From JALORV01 sp963775635 (GTDB lineage Bacteria; Pseudomonadota; Gammaproteobacteria; Burkholderiales; Burkholderiaceae_F), in contig CAVZJO010000004.1 of assembly GCA_963775635.1 (NCBI GenBank), positions 52,070-116,069 on the forward strand: a DNA stretch of 64,000 nucleotides. Direction: 5' to 3'. Positions 37,776 to 46,714 of this stretch are shown piece by piece. Within the stretch, counting starts at the first letter, position 1. Every line of letters starts with the position of its first letter. Under the pieces are notes generated by a model, which did no database searches, was not told where the DNA came from, and worked only from the letters and a program-made list of their open reading frames with translations. A program made the position numbers and the translations under genes.

Positions 37776-39019
37776 CGTCGATGGGGGCGCTGGATGCCGA
37801 CCGTCCGCCCGGACGGCTGGCCGAAAACGTCATGCACTTTGCGCGCGTGCTGCGCGATGCCGGGCTTCCGGTCGGCACCGATCGAATCCTGCTCGCCTAC
37901 GAGGCGCTGCGCGCCGGTGGAATCGAGTCACGCGCGGACTTCTACGCGGTACTGGCGGCCTGCTTCCTCAGTCGCGGCGACCATCGCACGCTGTTCGACC
38001 AGGCGTTCCATATCTTCTGGAAGGACCCGGATCTGCTCGGCAAGATCATGCAACTGCTGATGCCACAGATGAAGCAGAAGGCTGAGACTGCCACCCAGCC
38101 GGAGAATCGCCGGCTGGCCGACGCGATGTTCGCGGGCTCCCGCCCGCAACCGCCGCGGCCCGAGGACGGACAGCGGATCGAGATCGATGCTGCACTGTCG
38201 TGGACGGACCGCGAGCAATTACGCAAGGCGGACTTCGACACGATGAGCGCTGCCGAGTGGGCCGCGGCGCGGCGGCTGCTGGCGCGCTTTGAGTTGTTTT
38301 TTGCCCGCCTGCGGACGCGACGCGAAGTGGCGGCGGTCCGTGGACACCGCGTCGACCTGCGCGCGATGCTGCGCGCCTCAGCTCGCCATGGCGGCGAGAT
38401 CGCGGGCATCAGCTATCGCCGGCCGCGCACGCGGTCCGAGCCGCTGGTGGTGATCGTTGACATCTCCGGTTCGATGAGCCGCTATTCGCGCATGTTCCTG
38501 CACTTCCTGCATGCGCTGACATCGGGCCGCGATGCGGCCAATCATCGCGTGCATTCGTTCCTGTTCGGCACGCGGCTGACGCACATCACGCGACAGCTTG
38601 CCGCGCGCGATCCGGATGTCGCCGTGCGCGCGGTCGTCCAGTCGGTCGACGACTGGTCGGGCGGAACGCGCATCACGCAGGCACTGCATGACTTCAATTT
38701 GCGCTGGGCGCGGCGCGTTCTGTACGGCAATCCGACCGTGCTGCTCGTCACCGACGGGCTCGAGCACGGCGACACCGAGCCGCTGCAACGCGAGGCCGAG
38801 CGGCTTTCCAAGTCGTGTCGCCGACTGGTGTGGCTGAACCCGCTGCTGCGCTACGAAGGATTCGAGCCGCGCGCTGGCGGAGTCAAGGCGTTGCTGCCGC
38901 ACGTCGACGCGTTCTTGCCCGTGCACAATCTGGCCTCGCTCGAACAGCTGGCGGCGCATCTCGCCACATCCGCGCGGGCGGAGCACCGCATCGCCGAAGG
39001 AGCACGCAAGTGGAACTGA
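37772..39019 (+). CDS. VWA-domain protein of the CoxE family
   Basis: 415 residues from the ATG at 37772, overlapping the previous stop (ATGA). An N-terminal helical region (RLAENVMHFARVLRDAGLPV, then LLGKIMQLLMPQMKQ) precedes a von Willebrand A domain with a complete MIDAS: VVIVDISGSMSRYS (DxSxS), Thr in GGTRITQALHDF and Asp in LLVTDGLEHGD. CoxE partners the MoxR ATPase in maturation of Mo hydroxylases. Its last ten bases overlap the CoxG-like gene. Confidence 0.92.
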   Translation: MTSMGALDADRPPGRLAENVMHFARVLRDAGLPVGTDRILLAYEALRAGGIESRADFYAVLAACFLSRGDHRTLFDQAFHIFWKDPDLLGKIMQLLMPQMKQKAETATQPENRRLADAMFAGSRPQPPRPEDGQRIEIDAALSWTDREQLRKADFDTMSAAEWAAARRLLARFELFFARLRTRREVAAVRGHRVDLRAMLRASARHGGEIAGISYRRPRTRSEPLVVIVDISGSMSRYSRMFLHFLHALTSGRDAANHRVHSFLFGTRLTHITRQLAARDPDVAVRAVVQSVDDWSGGTRITQALHDFNLRWARRVLYGNPTVLLVTDGLEHGDTEPLQREAERLSKSCRRLVWLNPLLRYEGFEPRAGGVKALLPHVDAFLPVHNLASLEQLAAHLATSARAEHRIAEGARKWN

Positions 39020-39555
39020 AAGGCGAACGCAGCCTGCCGGTCGACCGCGCTACGGCGTGGGCTGCACTCAACGACGTCGACGCACTGAAATCCGCGGTGC
39101 CCGGCTGTGAATCGATCGCGCGGATCGACGACAGTCACCTCGATGTCGCGGTCAACGCGGCGATCGGACCAGTTAAGTCACGCTTCAAGGGCAAGCTCGA
39201 ACTGGCGGACGTCGTGCCGCCCGAGTCGTACACGATCCGCTTCGACCTGCAGGGCGGAGCGGCCGGTTTCTCGCGCGGCGAAGCACACGTCAAGCTGGAC
39301 GCCGTCGACGCGGCTACGACACGCATGAGCTACGTCGTCAACGCATCGATCGGCGGCAAGATTGCGCAAGTCGGCTCGCGTCTTGTCGACGCTGCGGCCG
39401 CCACGATGGCCGACCGCTTCTTCGCCACGTTTGCGGCAGACCTGGCTGCGAAGCATCCGCCGGCCGCCGGTGTACCCGCGGTCTCGGTTCCGCGCGCGCC
39501 GGGATTCTTCGCGACCCTGTGGTCGTTCCTCAAACGTCTGTTCGGAGGCAAGTGA
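39010..39555 (+). CDS. CoxG family SRPBCC protein (membrane recruiter)
   Basis: 181 residues, GTG start at 39010 inside the end of the coxE-like gene. SRPBCC fold pattern: MELKGERSLPVDRATAWAAL, DALKSAVPGCESIARID, FKGKLELADVVPPESYTI and VVNASIGGKIAQVGSRLVD. A hydrophobic/basic tail (APGFFATLWSFLKRLFGGK) fits a membrane anchor. In CO-dehydrogenase systems CoxG binds menaquinone and tethers the enzyme to the membrane. Its stop shares one base with the next start. Confidence 0.9.
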   Translation: MELKGERSLPVDRATAWAALNDVDALKSAVPGCESIARIDDSHLDVAVNAAIGPVKSRFKGKLELADVVPPESYTIRFDLQGGAAGFSRGEAHVKLDAVDAATTRMSYVVNASIGGKIAQVGSRLVDAAAATMADRFFATFAADLAAKHPPAAGVPAVSVPRAPGFFATLWSFLKRLFGGK

Positions 39556-40085
39556 TGCGAGTCGAGCTGTGGAACGAAGTGCTGGCGCCTCGCAACAAGG
39601 AGTTGGTCGCCGCGATCGAGGCGCGGCGCGGCGGCGCGCTGCTCAACCTCGATCGGATGCTGCTGTGGTCGGAACCGCTCGCGCGCGGCTGGAACACTTA
39701 TCTGCGCGCGATCCGCACCGAGCTCAGCCTTTCGCCGTTCCTCCGCGAGTTGGCGATCTGCGTCGTCGCCCGATTGACCGGAGCCGACTACGAGTACCGC
39801 CATCATGCGCCTGAGCTGGAAAAGGCCGGCGCCACGAAGGCGCAACTTGCCGTGCTCGACGATCCCGACGCGGCGGCAGACAGTCCCCTGTACAACGAAC
39901 TGCAGCGCGCGGTCATCCGGTTTGCCGCGTCCAGCACGCGCGACGTGCGGATACCAGACGCCGTGTTCGAAGAGTTGAAGCGCCATCTGGGTCCGTCCGA
40001 TCTCGTCGAGCTGGTTGCCACGACCGCGACCTACAACATGGTCGCGCGCTTCCTCGTCGCGCTCGAGGTCGTTCCGGAGTCCTGA
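39555..40085 (+). CDS. Carboxymuconolactone-decarboxylase family protein
   Basis: 176 residues from the ATG at 39555, whose first base is the last base of the coxG-like stop. The CMD helical pattern is visible: LSLSPFLRELAICVVARLTG, ADYEYRHHAPELEKAGATKA and LGPSDLVELVATTATYNMVA. No Cys pair of the peroxidase (AhpD) kind is present, so a decarboxylase-like or structural role is more likely. End of the CoxD-E-G operon. Confidence 0.85.
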   Translation: MRVELWNEVLAPRNKELVAAIEARRGGALLNLDRMLLWSEPLARGWNTYLRAIRTELSLSPFLRELAICVVARLTGADYEYRHHAPELEKAGATKAQLAVLDDPDAAADSPLYNELQRAVIRFAASSTRDVRIPDAVFEELKRHLGPSDLVELVATTATYNMVARFLVALEVVPES

Positions 40086-40234
40086 CACTGCCCACACCCG
40101 GGCCGCCTGGGAGTATCTTGACCGCACCGGACGGCGGCCCCAAGGGCCGTTGCAGGTGCGGCAGGCGGGAAGGGCCCGTGATCGCCTGCGCCGCGGTCGA
40201 AAGCGGGCCTCACGCCGGATAAGGGAGGCAAAAA

Positions 40235-40528
40235 ATGGCGACTTACATCGTGCTGGCCAATTTCACCGATCAGGGCGCGAAAAGCATCAAGGACACGACC
40301 AAGCGCGCCGACGCGGTGAAGGAACAGGCCAAGAAGTTCGGAGTGACCATGAAGGACGTCTACTGGACGATGGGTGCGTGCGACATCGTGGTGGTCTTCG
40401 ACGCGCCCGATGACGCGGCGATGACCGCGCTCAGCATGAGCTTGGCGTCGGCCGGCAACGTTCGCACGCAGACGATGCGCGCGTTCTCCAGAGACGAGCT
40501 TAACGGGGTGATCGGCAAGCTGGGCTGA
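40235..40528 (+). CDS. GYD-domain protein
   Basis: 97 residues; ribosome site GGGAGG precedes the ATG. GYD pattern: ATYIVLANFTDQGAKSIKDT, AKKFGVTMKDVYWTMGACD and IVVVFDAPDDAAMTALSMSL. A small ferredoxin-like barrel family of unknown function, probably oligomeric. Stands alone, convergent with the Fe-S oxidoreductase gene. Confidence 0.85.
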   Translation: MATYIVLANFTDQGAKSIKDTTKRADAVKEQAKKFGVTMKDVYWTMGACDIVVVFDAPDDAAMTALSMSLASAGNVRTQTMRAFSRDELNGVIGKLG

Positions 40529-40609
40529 TCGGCTGGCCGTCGCGGCGGTGCGGACTGGCCGGTCGCACGGCGTGCGACGGCCACCGGCAGCCGGCGTGAG
40601 GCTCGGCAG

Positions 40610-42624
40610 CTATACCGTCGCGGACGGCCGGGCAGGGCTTCGGCGACCAGTTCGGCGATATCGCGTGCTGACAACGCGCTCGTCCTTCTGCGCGAGGCCG
40701 TCGCCGAGCATCACCGCGCAATAGGGGCATGCGGTTGCCACCGCGGCGGGTTGTTGCGCCAATGCCTGCTCGGCGCGCAGCACGTTGATGCGCGTGCCGA
40801 TCGTTTCTTCAAGCCACATGCGGCCGCCGCCGGCGCCGCAGCACATCGCTTTCTCGCGCGACAGTTCGAACTCGAGCGGAGTGTCACGCGAGACGGCCTG
40901 CAGCACGCGGCGCGGAGCTTCGTATTCCCCGTTGTGCCGCGCGAGGTAGCACGGCTCGTGATAGATGATCCGTTCGTGCGTGCGATCGACGCGCAGGCGC
41001 CCGTCGCGCAGCCATTCGTCGATCGCCTGCGAGTGATGGATAACCTCGTAGCGGCCGCCAAACTCCGGAAACTCGTTCTTCAGGGCGTTGAACGCGTGCG
41101 GATCGGTCGTGACGATGCGGCGGACGCCGAGGCGGTTGAGCGTTTCCACCAGCGCGCCGGCGAGCTGCTGGAACACCATCTCGTTGCCGAGCCGGCGCAC
41201 GCATTCGCCGGTCGATCCTTCGAGCGGACCGAGTATCCCGAGTCGTATTCCGGCGGCTGCGGCGACGCGGACGAAGGCGCGTGCGATCTTCTGTCCGCGC
41301 GGATCGAACGACGACGCCGAGCCGACGTAGTACAGGTAGTCGAGCTGTGCGACTTCATCGGCGCTGCTGACAATTGGCAGCCCGAGATCCTTGGCCCAGT
41401 CGCCGCGCGTGGTGGCGTCCAGCCCCCACGGATTGCCCTGGGACTCGTAGGCGGCGAACACGCGATTCAGCTCACGCGGAAACACCCCATCCATCATCAC
41501 CTGGCGCTGCCGCAGGCGGTAGAACTTGGGCAGATGCTCGAGCTGGATCGGGCACGAAACCTCGCAGTAGCCGCAGGTGGTGCACGCCCACAGCGTGTCC
41601 TCGCTGATCGTGTTGCCGACGAGCGGCGGTAGTCGTGCCACATCGTGTGCGCGGATTGCGTCGCTATGTTCGAGCAGGTGGTGCTTGACGGCGTCGTTGA
41701 CCCACTTCAGCGCGAGCGGCTTTCCGGTCAGGAAGGTCGGGCACGCGTCCTTGCAGCGGCCGCACTCGGTGCAAGTGAACGCGTCCAGACCTTCCTTCCA
41801 CGTCAGATCGCACGCGGTTCGCGCGCCGATCGGCAACGTGTCGGGATCGACGTCGTCGGCGCCGAGGGGCTCGAGGTCGACACGCGGAACACGGTTGGCG
41901 GGCACGTCGCGCCCCAAGTAGAGAGCCGGCAGCGCAGTGACGATGTGGAAATGCTCGCCCACTGGAAGGATCGCGAGGAAGGCGAACACCGTCGCCATCT
42001 GCACCCAGTAGAACGCCTGGTATCCCCAGTCCAGCGTCAGTGGGAGTGAGGCCGGTCAGCGCGTGCGCGAGCGGACCGCCGATCCACGCCCAGCTCTGTT
42101 CGTGCGCGATCGCCGGGAACCGAACTCGCCCACTTCGCGAAGCGGAACGCGTCGAAACCGAAGTCCGTCAGCATGATCAGTCCGATCAGCGTCAGGATCA
42201 CCACGGCTTCGCGATTGGGTTCGAGCCGCGCCGGCCGGCGCACGAAGCGACGCCAGAAACCGTAGCCGACGGCGACCAGCACCGCCAGTTCGATGAAATC
42301 CTTGAACGCCGTGTACAGCCCCCCCGCAGCACCGGGAATAGTCGCAAGCGGCGAGAAGCCGATAACGATCAGGTGCAGCTTGCGTACGAGCAGCGTCAGG
42401 AAACCGAAGAAGATCACCGCATGCATCAGGCCGGGCCAGAAATCCCCGGACAGCAGCCGTGACTGCGCGAAGCCGAGTCGCAACAAGCGGATAAACCGCT
42501 GCCATGGATGATCAAGTCGCGCGTCTGGGGACAGTGCGGCGACGATGGCGAGCTTGCGCCAGGCGAGCGCGGCGAATACCGCAGCGCCGGCCAGCATCAG
42601 CAACGAAATCAGCAGTGGACTCAC
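40610..42624 (-). pseudogene. Membrane Fe-S oxidoreductase (HdrD/GlpC-like with NarI-like domain), frameshifted
   Basis: Starts at the ATG at 42624. The first ~165 residues have about five hydrophobic spans of the nitrate-reductase-gamma type (LLISLLMLAGAAVFAALAW, FWPGLMHAVIFFGFLTLLV). An extra C in the run at 42115-42117 breaks the frame after FAKWASSVP; a second extra base at 42042-42044 breaks it before LDWGYQAFYWVQMATVF. The soluble part then has two 4Fe-4S motifs (CTECGRCKDACP, CTTCGYCEVSCP) and two CCG-type segments (YHEPCYLARHNG, AMCCGAGGGRMW). A probable third indel near 40673 affects the last residues (expected ending like ARDIAELVAEAL). Restored length ~670 residues is normal for this electron-transfer protein, which likely links the quinone pool to an unknown dehydrogenase. 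Confidence 0.85.
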
Positions 42625-42743
42625 AACGCGGTCGCGGGCGATCGAGGCGGCCCATTGTCCGGGCGTCTTAGCTTGGCGCGGCTGATATCGATCAACGGCG
42701 ACTGCGCATTTGGTTGGCGCCGATCAGGGTCGCGCGGGAAGCG

Positions 42744-43388
42744 TCACGGCGCGGCGGCTCGGGGCTGCGCGATCCCGGTTGCGGCGGGGTCGAAATACAG
42801 AGTCCAGCGTGCGGTCGAACGCTCTTCCTCGACACATACACTCGGCGCGCAGGGTTTGATGCGGAAGTGGTCCGATTCGGCAGGGAACGGTGATCCCGCA
42901 CTTCCGAGTGGGGTACGTCGATAGCGGCGCAACTCGTCGGAATTGGCGGCTCCGGTCTTCCACACCACGGTCCCGTCGGCTACCGTCATCGCCGCCAGAC
43001 GCACGTCGACGATACCGGCCGGTCGGTAGTCGCGGCGCTCGACCGTGCCGACCACGAACACGTACCAGGTGGCGGTCGCGTCAGCGTGCTTGCCGAGCAG
43101 CAGGCCGAACGCATCGTATCCGTCGCGCTCGGGCACCTCGGCGTCGATGTCGGTGACGCTGAACACGATCTGGGCAGGCCGTGCCGTCGCCGGCGAACGC
43201 AGGATCGGAAGCTGCGCCAGCACCGCGGGATCACCGCCGGCACGGGTGATGCGATCCGCCAGGCGCGACTGCCATTCCGAGATCACTAGGCGCGCCGTCG
43301 GCTCGGGCAGGTCTCGTGCCGGGACCTTGGTGGTGCGCATGGGAACGGACCCGCACGCGGCCAGCAGTGCGGTCGAAATGATCCACAC
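42744..43388 (-). CDS. Putative lipoprotein of unknown function
   Basis: 214 residues from a GTG at 43388. Lipobox LLAACGS at residues 8-14 leaves a very short signal without basic residues; in the next frame, MRWPISAP lies just upstream, so an indel at the start may have cut off the true beginning. The body (ARLVISEWQSRLADRITRAG, IVFSVTDIDAEVPERDG, ATWYVFVVGTVERRDYRP) suggests a small beta-rich periplasmic domain with two late Cys (KPCAPSVCVEEE). No family recognised. Confidence 0.6.
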   Translation of the reverse strand: MWIISTALLAACGSVPMRTTKVPARDLPEPTARLVISEWQSRLADRITRAGGDPAVLAQLPILRSPATARPAQIVFSVTDIDAEVPERDGYDAFGLLLGKHADATATWYVFVVGTVERRDYRPAGIVDVRLAAMTVADGTVVWKTGAANSDELRRYRRTPLGSAGSPFPAESDHFRIKPCAPSVCVEEERSTARWTLYFDPAATGIAQPRAAAP

Positions 43389-43489
43389 CGCATGGCGCGC
43401 TGATCGGCCAGCGCATCAGGCTGCGTGGGAGGAGCACGGGCATCGGCCTTTGCGATGGGTTCGGTCGATCGATTCGAGGGCGCGACGAC

Positions 43490-45277
43490 TCACTGACGTT
43501 GCGACTCGCTCGCCCCGGTTGCCGACTGGGCGGCCGCTGACGGTGACATCGGACCTGCCTGAGCCTGCAGTGTTAGCGCGCCCGCGAGGTCCGAGTGACC
43601 CGCACGTTTGGCCGCATCGGAGGGTGTCACCCCAGCGGCGTTGCGCGTGCTTAGGCTGGCACCGCGCGCAACCAGAACGGCCGCAAGCCGGTCCTGCCCG
43701 TCGGCAGCGGCGATGTGCAGCGCGCTGGTGCCGGCATCGTCGGTGGCCGAAGGGTCCGCACCGTGTGCAAGCAGCAGTTCGCTCAGCTGAACGCTTCGTC
43801 GTGCAGCCGCGTCATGCAGCGCGGTCTTGCCGAACAGGTCGCGCGCGTTCGGCTGCGCGCCGGCCCGCAGCAGCAGCGTGGCCACGTCAACACGGCCACC
43901 GGCGACAGCGAGTTGCAGCGGCGTCACCCCGTATAGCGCCGGACGGTCCGGATCGCCGCCGCGTTCGAGCAATGCCGCCACCGCGGCCGCATTGCCCGAT
44001 CGCGCGGCAGCGTGCACGGCGGTTTCGCCATCCACATCCGCGGCATTCGGATCTTCGCCGGCGGCGACCAGGCGTGCCACCTCGTCGCTGCGGGCGGCGC
44101 GCGCTGCCCACCAGAGCTTGCTGCGCGCCAGCGCGTCCATCCCTGGCGGTTCCACCGCGCCCGGTGCGGCCGATGCGACTGATTCGGGGCCGCTTTGCGG
44201 CCGGTCGAAACACACCGTGGCGACAGAAACGCGTGAGGCGCCGTCGTCGAGGAAGCCGTAGGGCTCGCCGAAGTAGGTCGACAACTCGCGCTCGACGGCC
44301 TCGAACTCGCTGCGAGTCATCGGCTGCCCGGTGTCGCCCGGATACCAGTCGAGCACGTCTCCGCAGCGTTCCCGAACGACGACCCTCAGGCGATTGCGGA
44401 TGTACTTGACGTACTTGTTCGGATTGAGCGCCTCGTTCCAGTGGGGTGTGACGAACGCAGTGAAGACATCGGTATCCGGTGCGAGCTCGACGCGCCAGTA
44501 CGCTCCTTCGCGCACCAGCATCGGCGGCAACGTGCGCGATCCAATACGGACTTCTTCGGTCAGATTGCGATAGAACTTCAGGCCGGCATAGTCCGCGGCC
44601 AGGTCGCCGTTGGAGCGGATGCCGGTGGTGAACCAGCCCAGCACGCCATCCTCGGACAGCAGCGGGTTGCGCGCAGTCGATTCGATCGACGACAAGCTGG
44701 CCGCGGCCTCGCCCAGACCTCGAGCACGGCGCGTTAGGTACTTGCCGTGGTAGATCTGCCCGATGTTGATGAAATGGATGATCTTGTCGGTGCCGATCAT
44801 CGTGCCGCCGACATTGATCGTCCCGGCGCGGAAAAACGTCCGCACCGGCTTCGACAGATCGATCACCAGCAATGGATCGTCGTAGATCGATTCGACTGGC
44901 CGGTGCATGGTGACCAGGCCCGGATACTGACTGCGGATATCTGCGTGCAGCAGTCCGACGTCGAGCAACTCGTTGGTGGGCAGGGCTACAAACAACTGCC
45001 GCCAGGCCTCGGTGCTGATGGTGTCGACCGATTGCAGGCGGTCGATTTCCCTCTGTGGCTGGCCCGCCTCGATCGCTGTTCGGATCGCGGCATTGGTTGC
45101 GTTGGCCGTGTCGACGACTGCGCGATAGACGATGCGCGATAGATACGGCCCGAGATCGGCGAACTCGCGACCCGCCGGCAGCGTGTACTGCTCGGACTCG
45201 TGCGCCGCCACGGCACCCGCCAGTAATACAGAGGCGGCAACGCCAGCCGCCCAACCTCGAACGAACCTGGTTTTCAT
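43490..45277 (-). CDS. Secreted protein with unknown N-terminal domain and C-terminal ankyrin repeats
   Basis: 595 residues from the ATG at 45277. A signal peptide (MKTRFVRGWAAGVAASVLLA, cleavage near AVAAHE) is followed by ~370 residues with no family I recognise, containing INVGGTMIGTDKIIHFINIG, KYLTRRARGLGEAAASL and VREGAYWRVELAPDTDVF. From ~residue 400 five ankyrin repeats are clear (DVDGETAVHAAARSGNAAAV, YGVTPLQLAVAGGRVDVATL, FGKTALHDAAARRSVQLSEL, AGTSALHIAAADGQDRLAAV). Ankyrin repeats bind proteins; a periplasmic or outer role is inferred. It is downstream of the acyl-chain locus on the same strand after a 170-bp gap, so linkage is uncertain. Confidence 0.8.
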   Translation of the reverse strand: MKTRFVRGWAAGVAASVLLAGAVAAHESEQYTLPAGREFADLGPYLSRIVYRAVVDTANATNAAIRTAIEAGQPQREIDRLQSVDTISTEAWRQLFVALPTNELLDVGLLHADIRSQYPGLVTMHRPVESIYDDPLLVIDLSKPVRTFFRAGTINVGGTMIGTDKIIHFINIGQIYHGKYLTRRARGLGEAAASLSSIESTARNPLLSEDGVLGWFTTGIRSNGDLAADYAGLKFYRNLTEEVRIGSRTLPPMLVREGAYWRVELAPDTDVFTAFVTPHWNEALNPNKYVKYIRNRLRVVVRERCGDVLDWYPGDTGQPMTRSEFEAVERELSTYFGEPYGFLDDGASRVSVATVCFDRPQSGPESVASAAPGAVEPPGMDALARSKLWWAARAARSDEVARLVAAGEDPNAADVDGETAVHAAARSGNAAAVAALLERGGDPDRPALYGVTPLQLAVAGGRVDVATLLLRAGAQPNARDLFGKTALHDAAARRSVQLSELLLAHGADPSATDDAGTSALHIAAADGQDRLAAVLVARGASLSTRNAAGVTPSDAAKRAGHSDLAGALTLQAQAGPMSPSAAAQSATGASESQRQ

Positions 45278-45447
45278 TTCGTGACGTGAAATCCTGTCGT
45301 CGCGCCCTAACGCGCCCGCTGCCGGTGCAACGGCGAGCGGTCCGTGAATCAACCGTGTAGCACGGGACGTGCGCGCGGCGGCGTGAATACTCCACATCGA
45401 ACGCCGTACGAGCTCGCCCGGAATAGTACGAGTTGTGCGTCGAAACG

Positions 45448-46701
45448 TCAGCGATTCCTGCGGCGCGACCCGGAATCCTTCCAATCCTTCCAGCGCCGAT
45501 GCACCCACCACCACTGCTCGGGCCGTCGGACGATCATCCGTTCGAGCGCCCGGTTGTAGACGCGCGTATTCAGGCGGATCGCCTCGTTGGTATCGGAATG
45601 CTCGATCGGTGCGAGCGGCGACTCGAAGCGCAGCACGTGGTGCCCAGTTTCGTCGCGCCAGCTCGCCGCCGGCACGACGGGAGCTCCGGTGGCGAGTGCA
45701 ATCACCGCCAGACTGCGGAAGGTGCCCGCGGGATGCCCGAAAAACTCCACCCGCACGCCATCCTTGCGACTTGCATGCTGGTCGAACGGAAAGACCACGA
45801 GGTCGCCCGCGGCCAGCCGGTCCAGCATCGCGTCGAGTCCGCCGCGCTTGGGCAGTACGCCGAAGCCTGCCGCTCGGAAGCGGCGCGTTACGAGCCGATC
45901 GAGCCATTCCGGCCGGATCGGCCGGCGCACGAAGTGGAATTTGCCCTTTGCCTGAGGAAAGCTGGCCAGCCCCGCGGTCGTGGCCACTTCGAAATTGCCG
46001 AAGTGTCCGGTCAGGATCAGCACACCCTTGCCCTGCGCATGAGCGGCCAGCAGCGCGTCGAGGTTCTCGACCCGCACCATCGCGCGCCGCCGGGCGGGCG
46101 ACTGCCATGCGTAGCGCACGAACTCCCACAGAAGCCGGCCAAGGTGACCGTAATGCGACTGGGCCAGCCGCTCGACCTCGGTCGCGTCGACCGTGTCGCC
46201 GTAGACCCGCCGCAGGTTCTCCAGTACTACTGCGCGCCGGAACGGCAGCAGCCGGTACGCGACCCGTGCGGTCGTCGAAGGCGCTGCGCGGTCGGGCTGA
46301 GCCAGGGCCACCGCGCTTGCCTGCAGCCGATCGTGCGTCAGCGAAAGGCTAATCGACCGCAGTCGATTGCGGCCCAGCGCGATCTCCGCGGCTTCGCTCA
46401 ATTCAACGATCGGGGCGCCGTAACCGTCGCGCGCCACCGAAAAATCCGCGGGGACAAGCGCGCCGAGCGCCGCTTCGCGTGGGAACAGCTTCAGGCAGGC
46501 TTCCTTGGCGGCGAATCGGGCGGCAAGGCTGGCCGCGCGGCCGTCGCCGGCGCCGGCGTCGTCGAGCTCGCGCTGCGTGTAGAGCTTCAGCAGATCGACG
46601 TCGGGCGTTTCGGCCAGCAGGCGTTCGATGCGCTCGATCGTCACCGAATCGACGCCGCAGCGCGAAGCGTCCGTCGCGGCCGGCGCGTGAGGATCGCTCA
46701 C
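45448..46701 (-). CDS. Fusion: holo-ACP synthase (AcpS-like) + LpxL/HtrB-like acyltransferase
   Basis: 417 residues, GTG start at 46701. Residues ~15-135 are a phosphopantetheinyl transferase of the AcpS class: CGVDSVTIERIERLLAE carries the Mg-binding Asp, AARFAAKEACLKLFP is the family F-x-x-K-E-x-x-x-K helix, and SISLSLTHDRLQASAVAL is the last strand pair. Residues ~145-417 are a lipid A biosynthesis acyltransferase: AYRLLPFRRAVVLENLRRVY, the HX4E catalytic pair in LTGHFGNFEVA (His233, Glu238), VRRPIRPEWLDRL and VVFPFDQHASRKDGV. The N-terminal membrane helix of LpxL is missing and the AcpS domain stands in its place. It could both charge the dedicated carrier and move its acyl chain to a lipid acceptor (inference). 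Last gene of the acyl locus. Confidence 0.85.
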   Translation of the reverse strand: MSDPHAPAATDASRCGVDSVTIERIERLLAETPDVDLLKLYTQRELDDAGAGDGRAASLAARFAAKEACLKLFPREAALGALVPADFSVARDGYGAPIVELSEAAEIALGRNRLRSISLSLTHDRLQASAVALAQPDRAAPSTTARVAYRLLPFRRAVVLENLRRVYGDTVDATEVERLAQSHYGHLGRLLWEFVRYAWQSPARRRAMVRVENLDALLAAHAQGKGVLILTGHFGNFEVATTAGLASFPQAKGKFHFVRRPIRPEWLDRLVTRRFRAAGFGVLPKRGGLDAMLDRLAAGDLVVFPFDQHASRKDGVRVEFFGHPAGTFRSLAVIALATGAPVVPAASWRDETGHHVLRFESPLAPIEHSDTNEAIRLNTRVYNRALERMIVRRPEQWWWVHRRWKDWKDSGSRRRNR

Positions 46702-46714
46702 GATCGGAGGATTT

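Noticed and set aside
43045..44409. 454-codon plus-strand frame across the lipoprotein and ankyrin genes
   Set aside because: Extremely Arg/Pro-rich, crosses two genes on the other strand that have signal peptides and known repeats.
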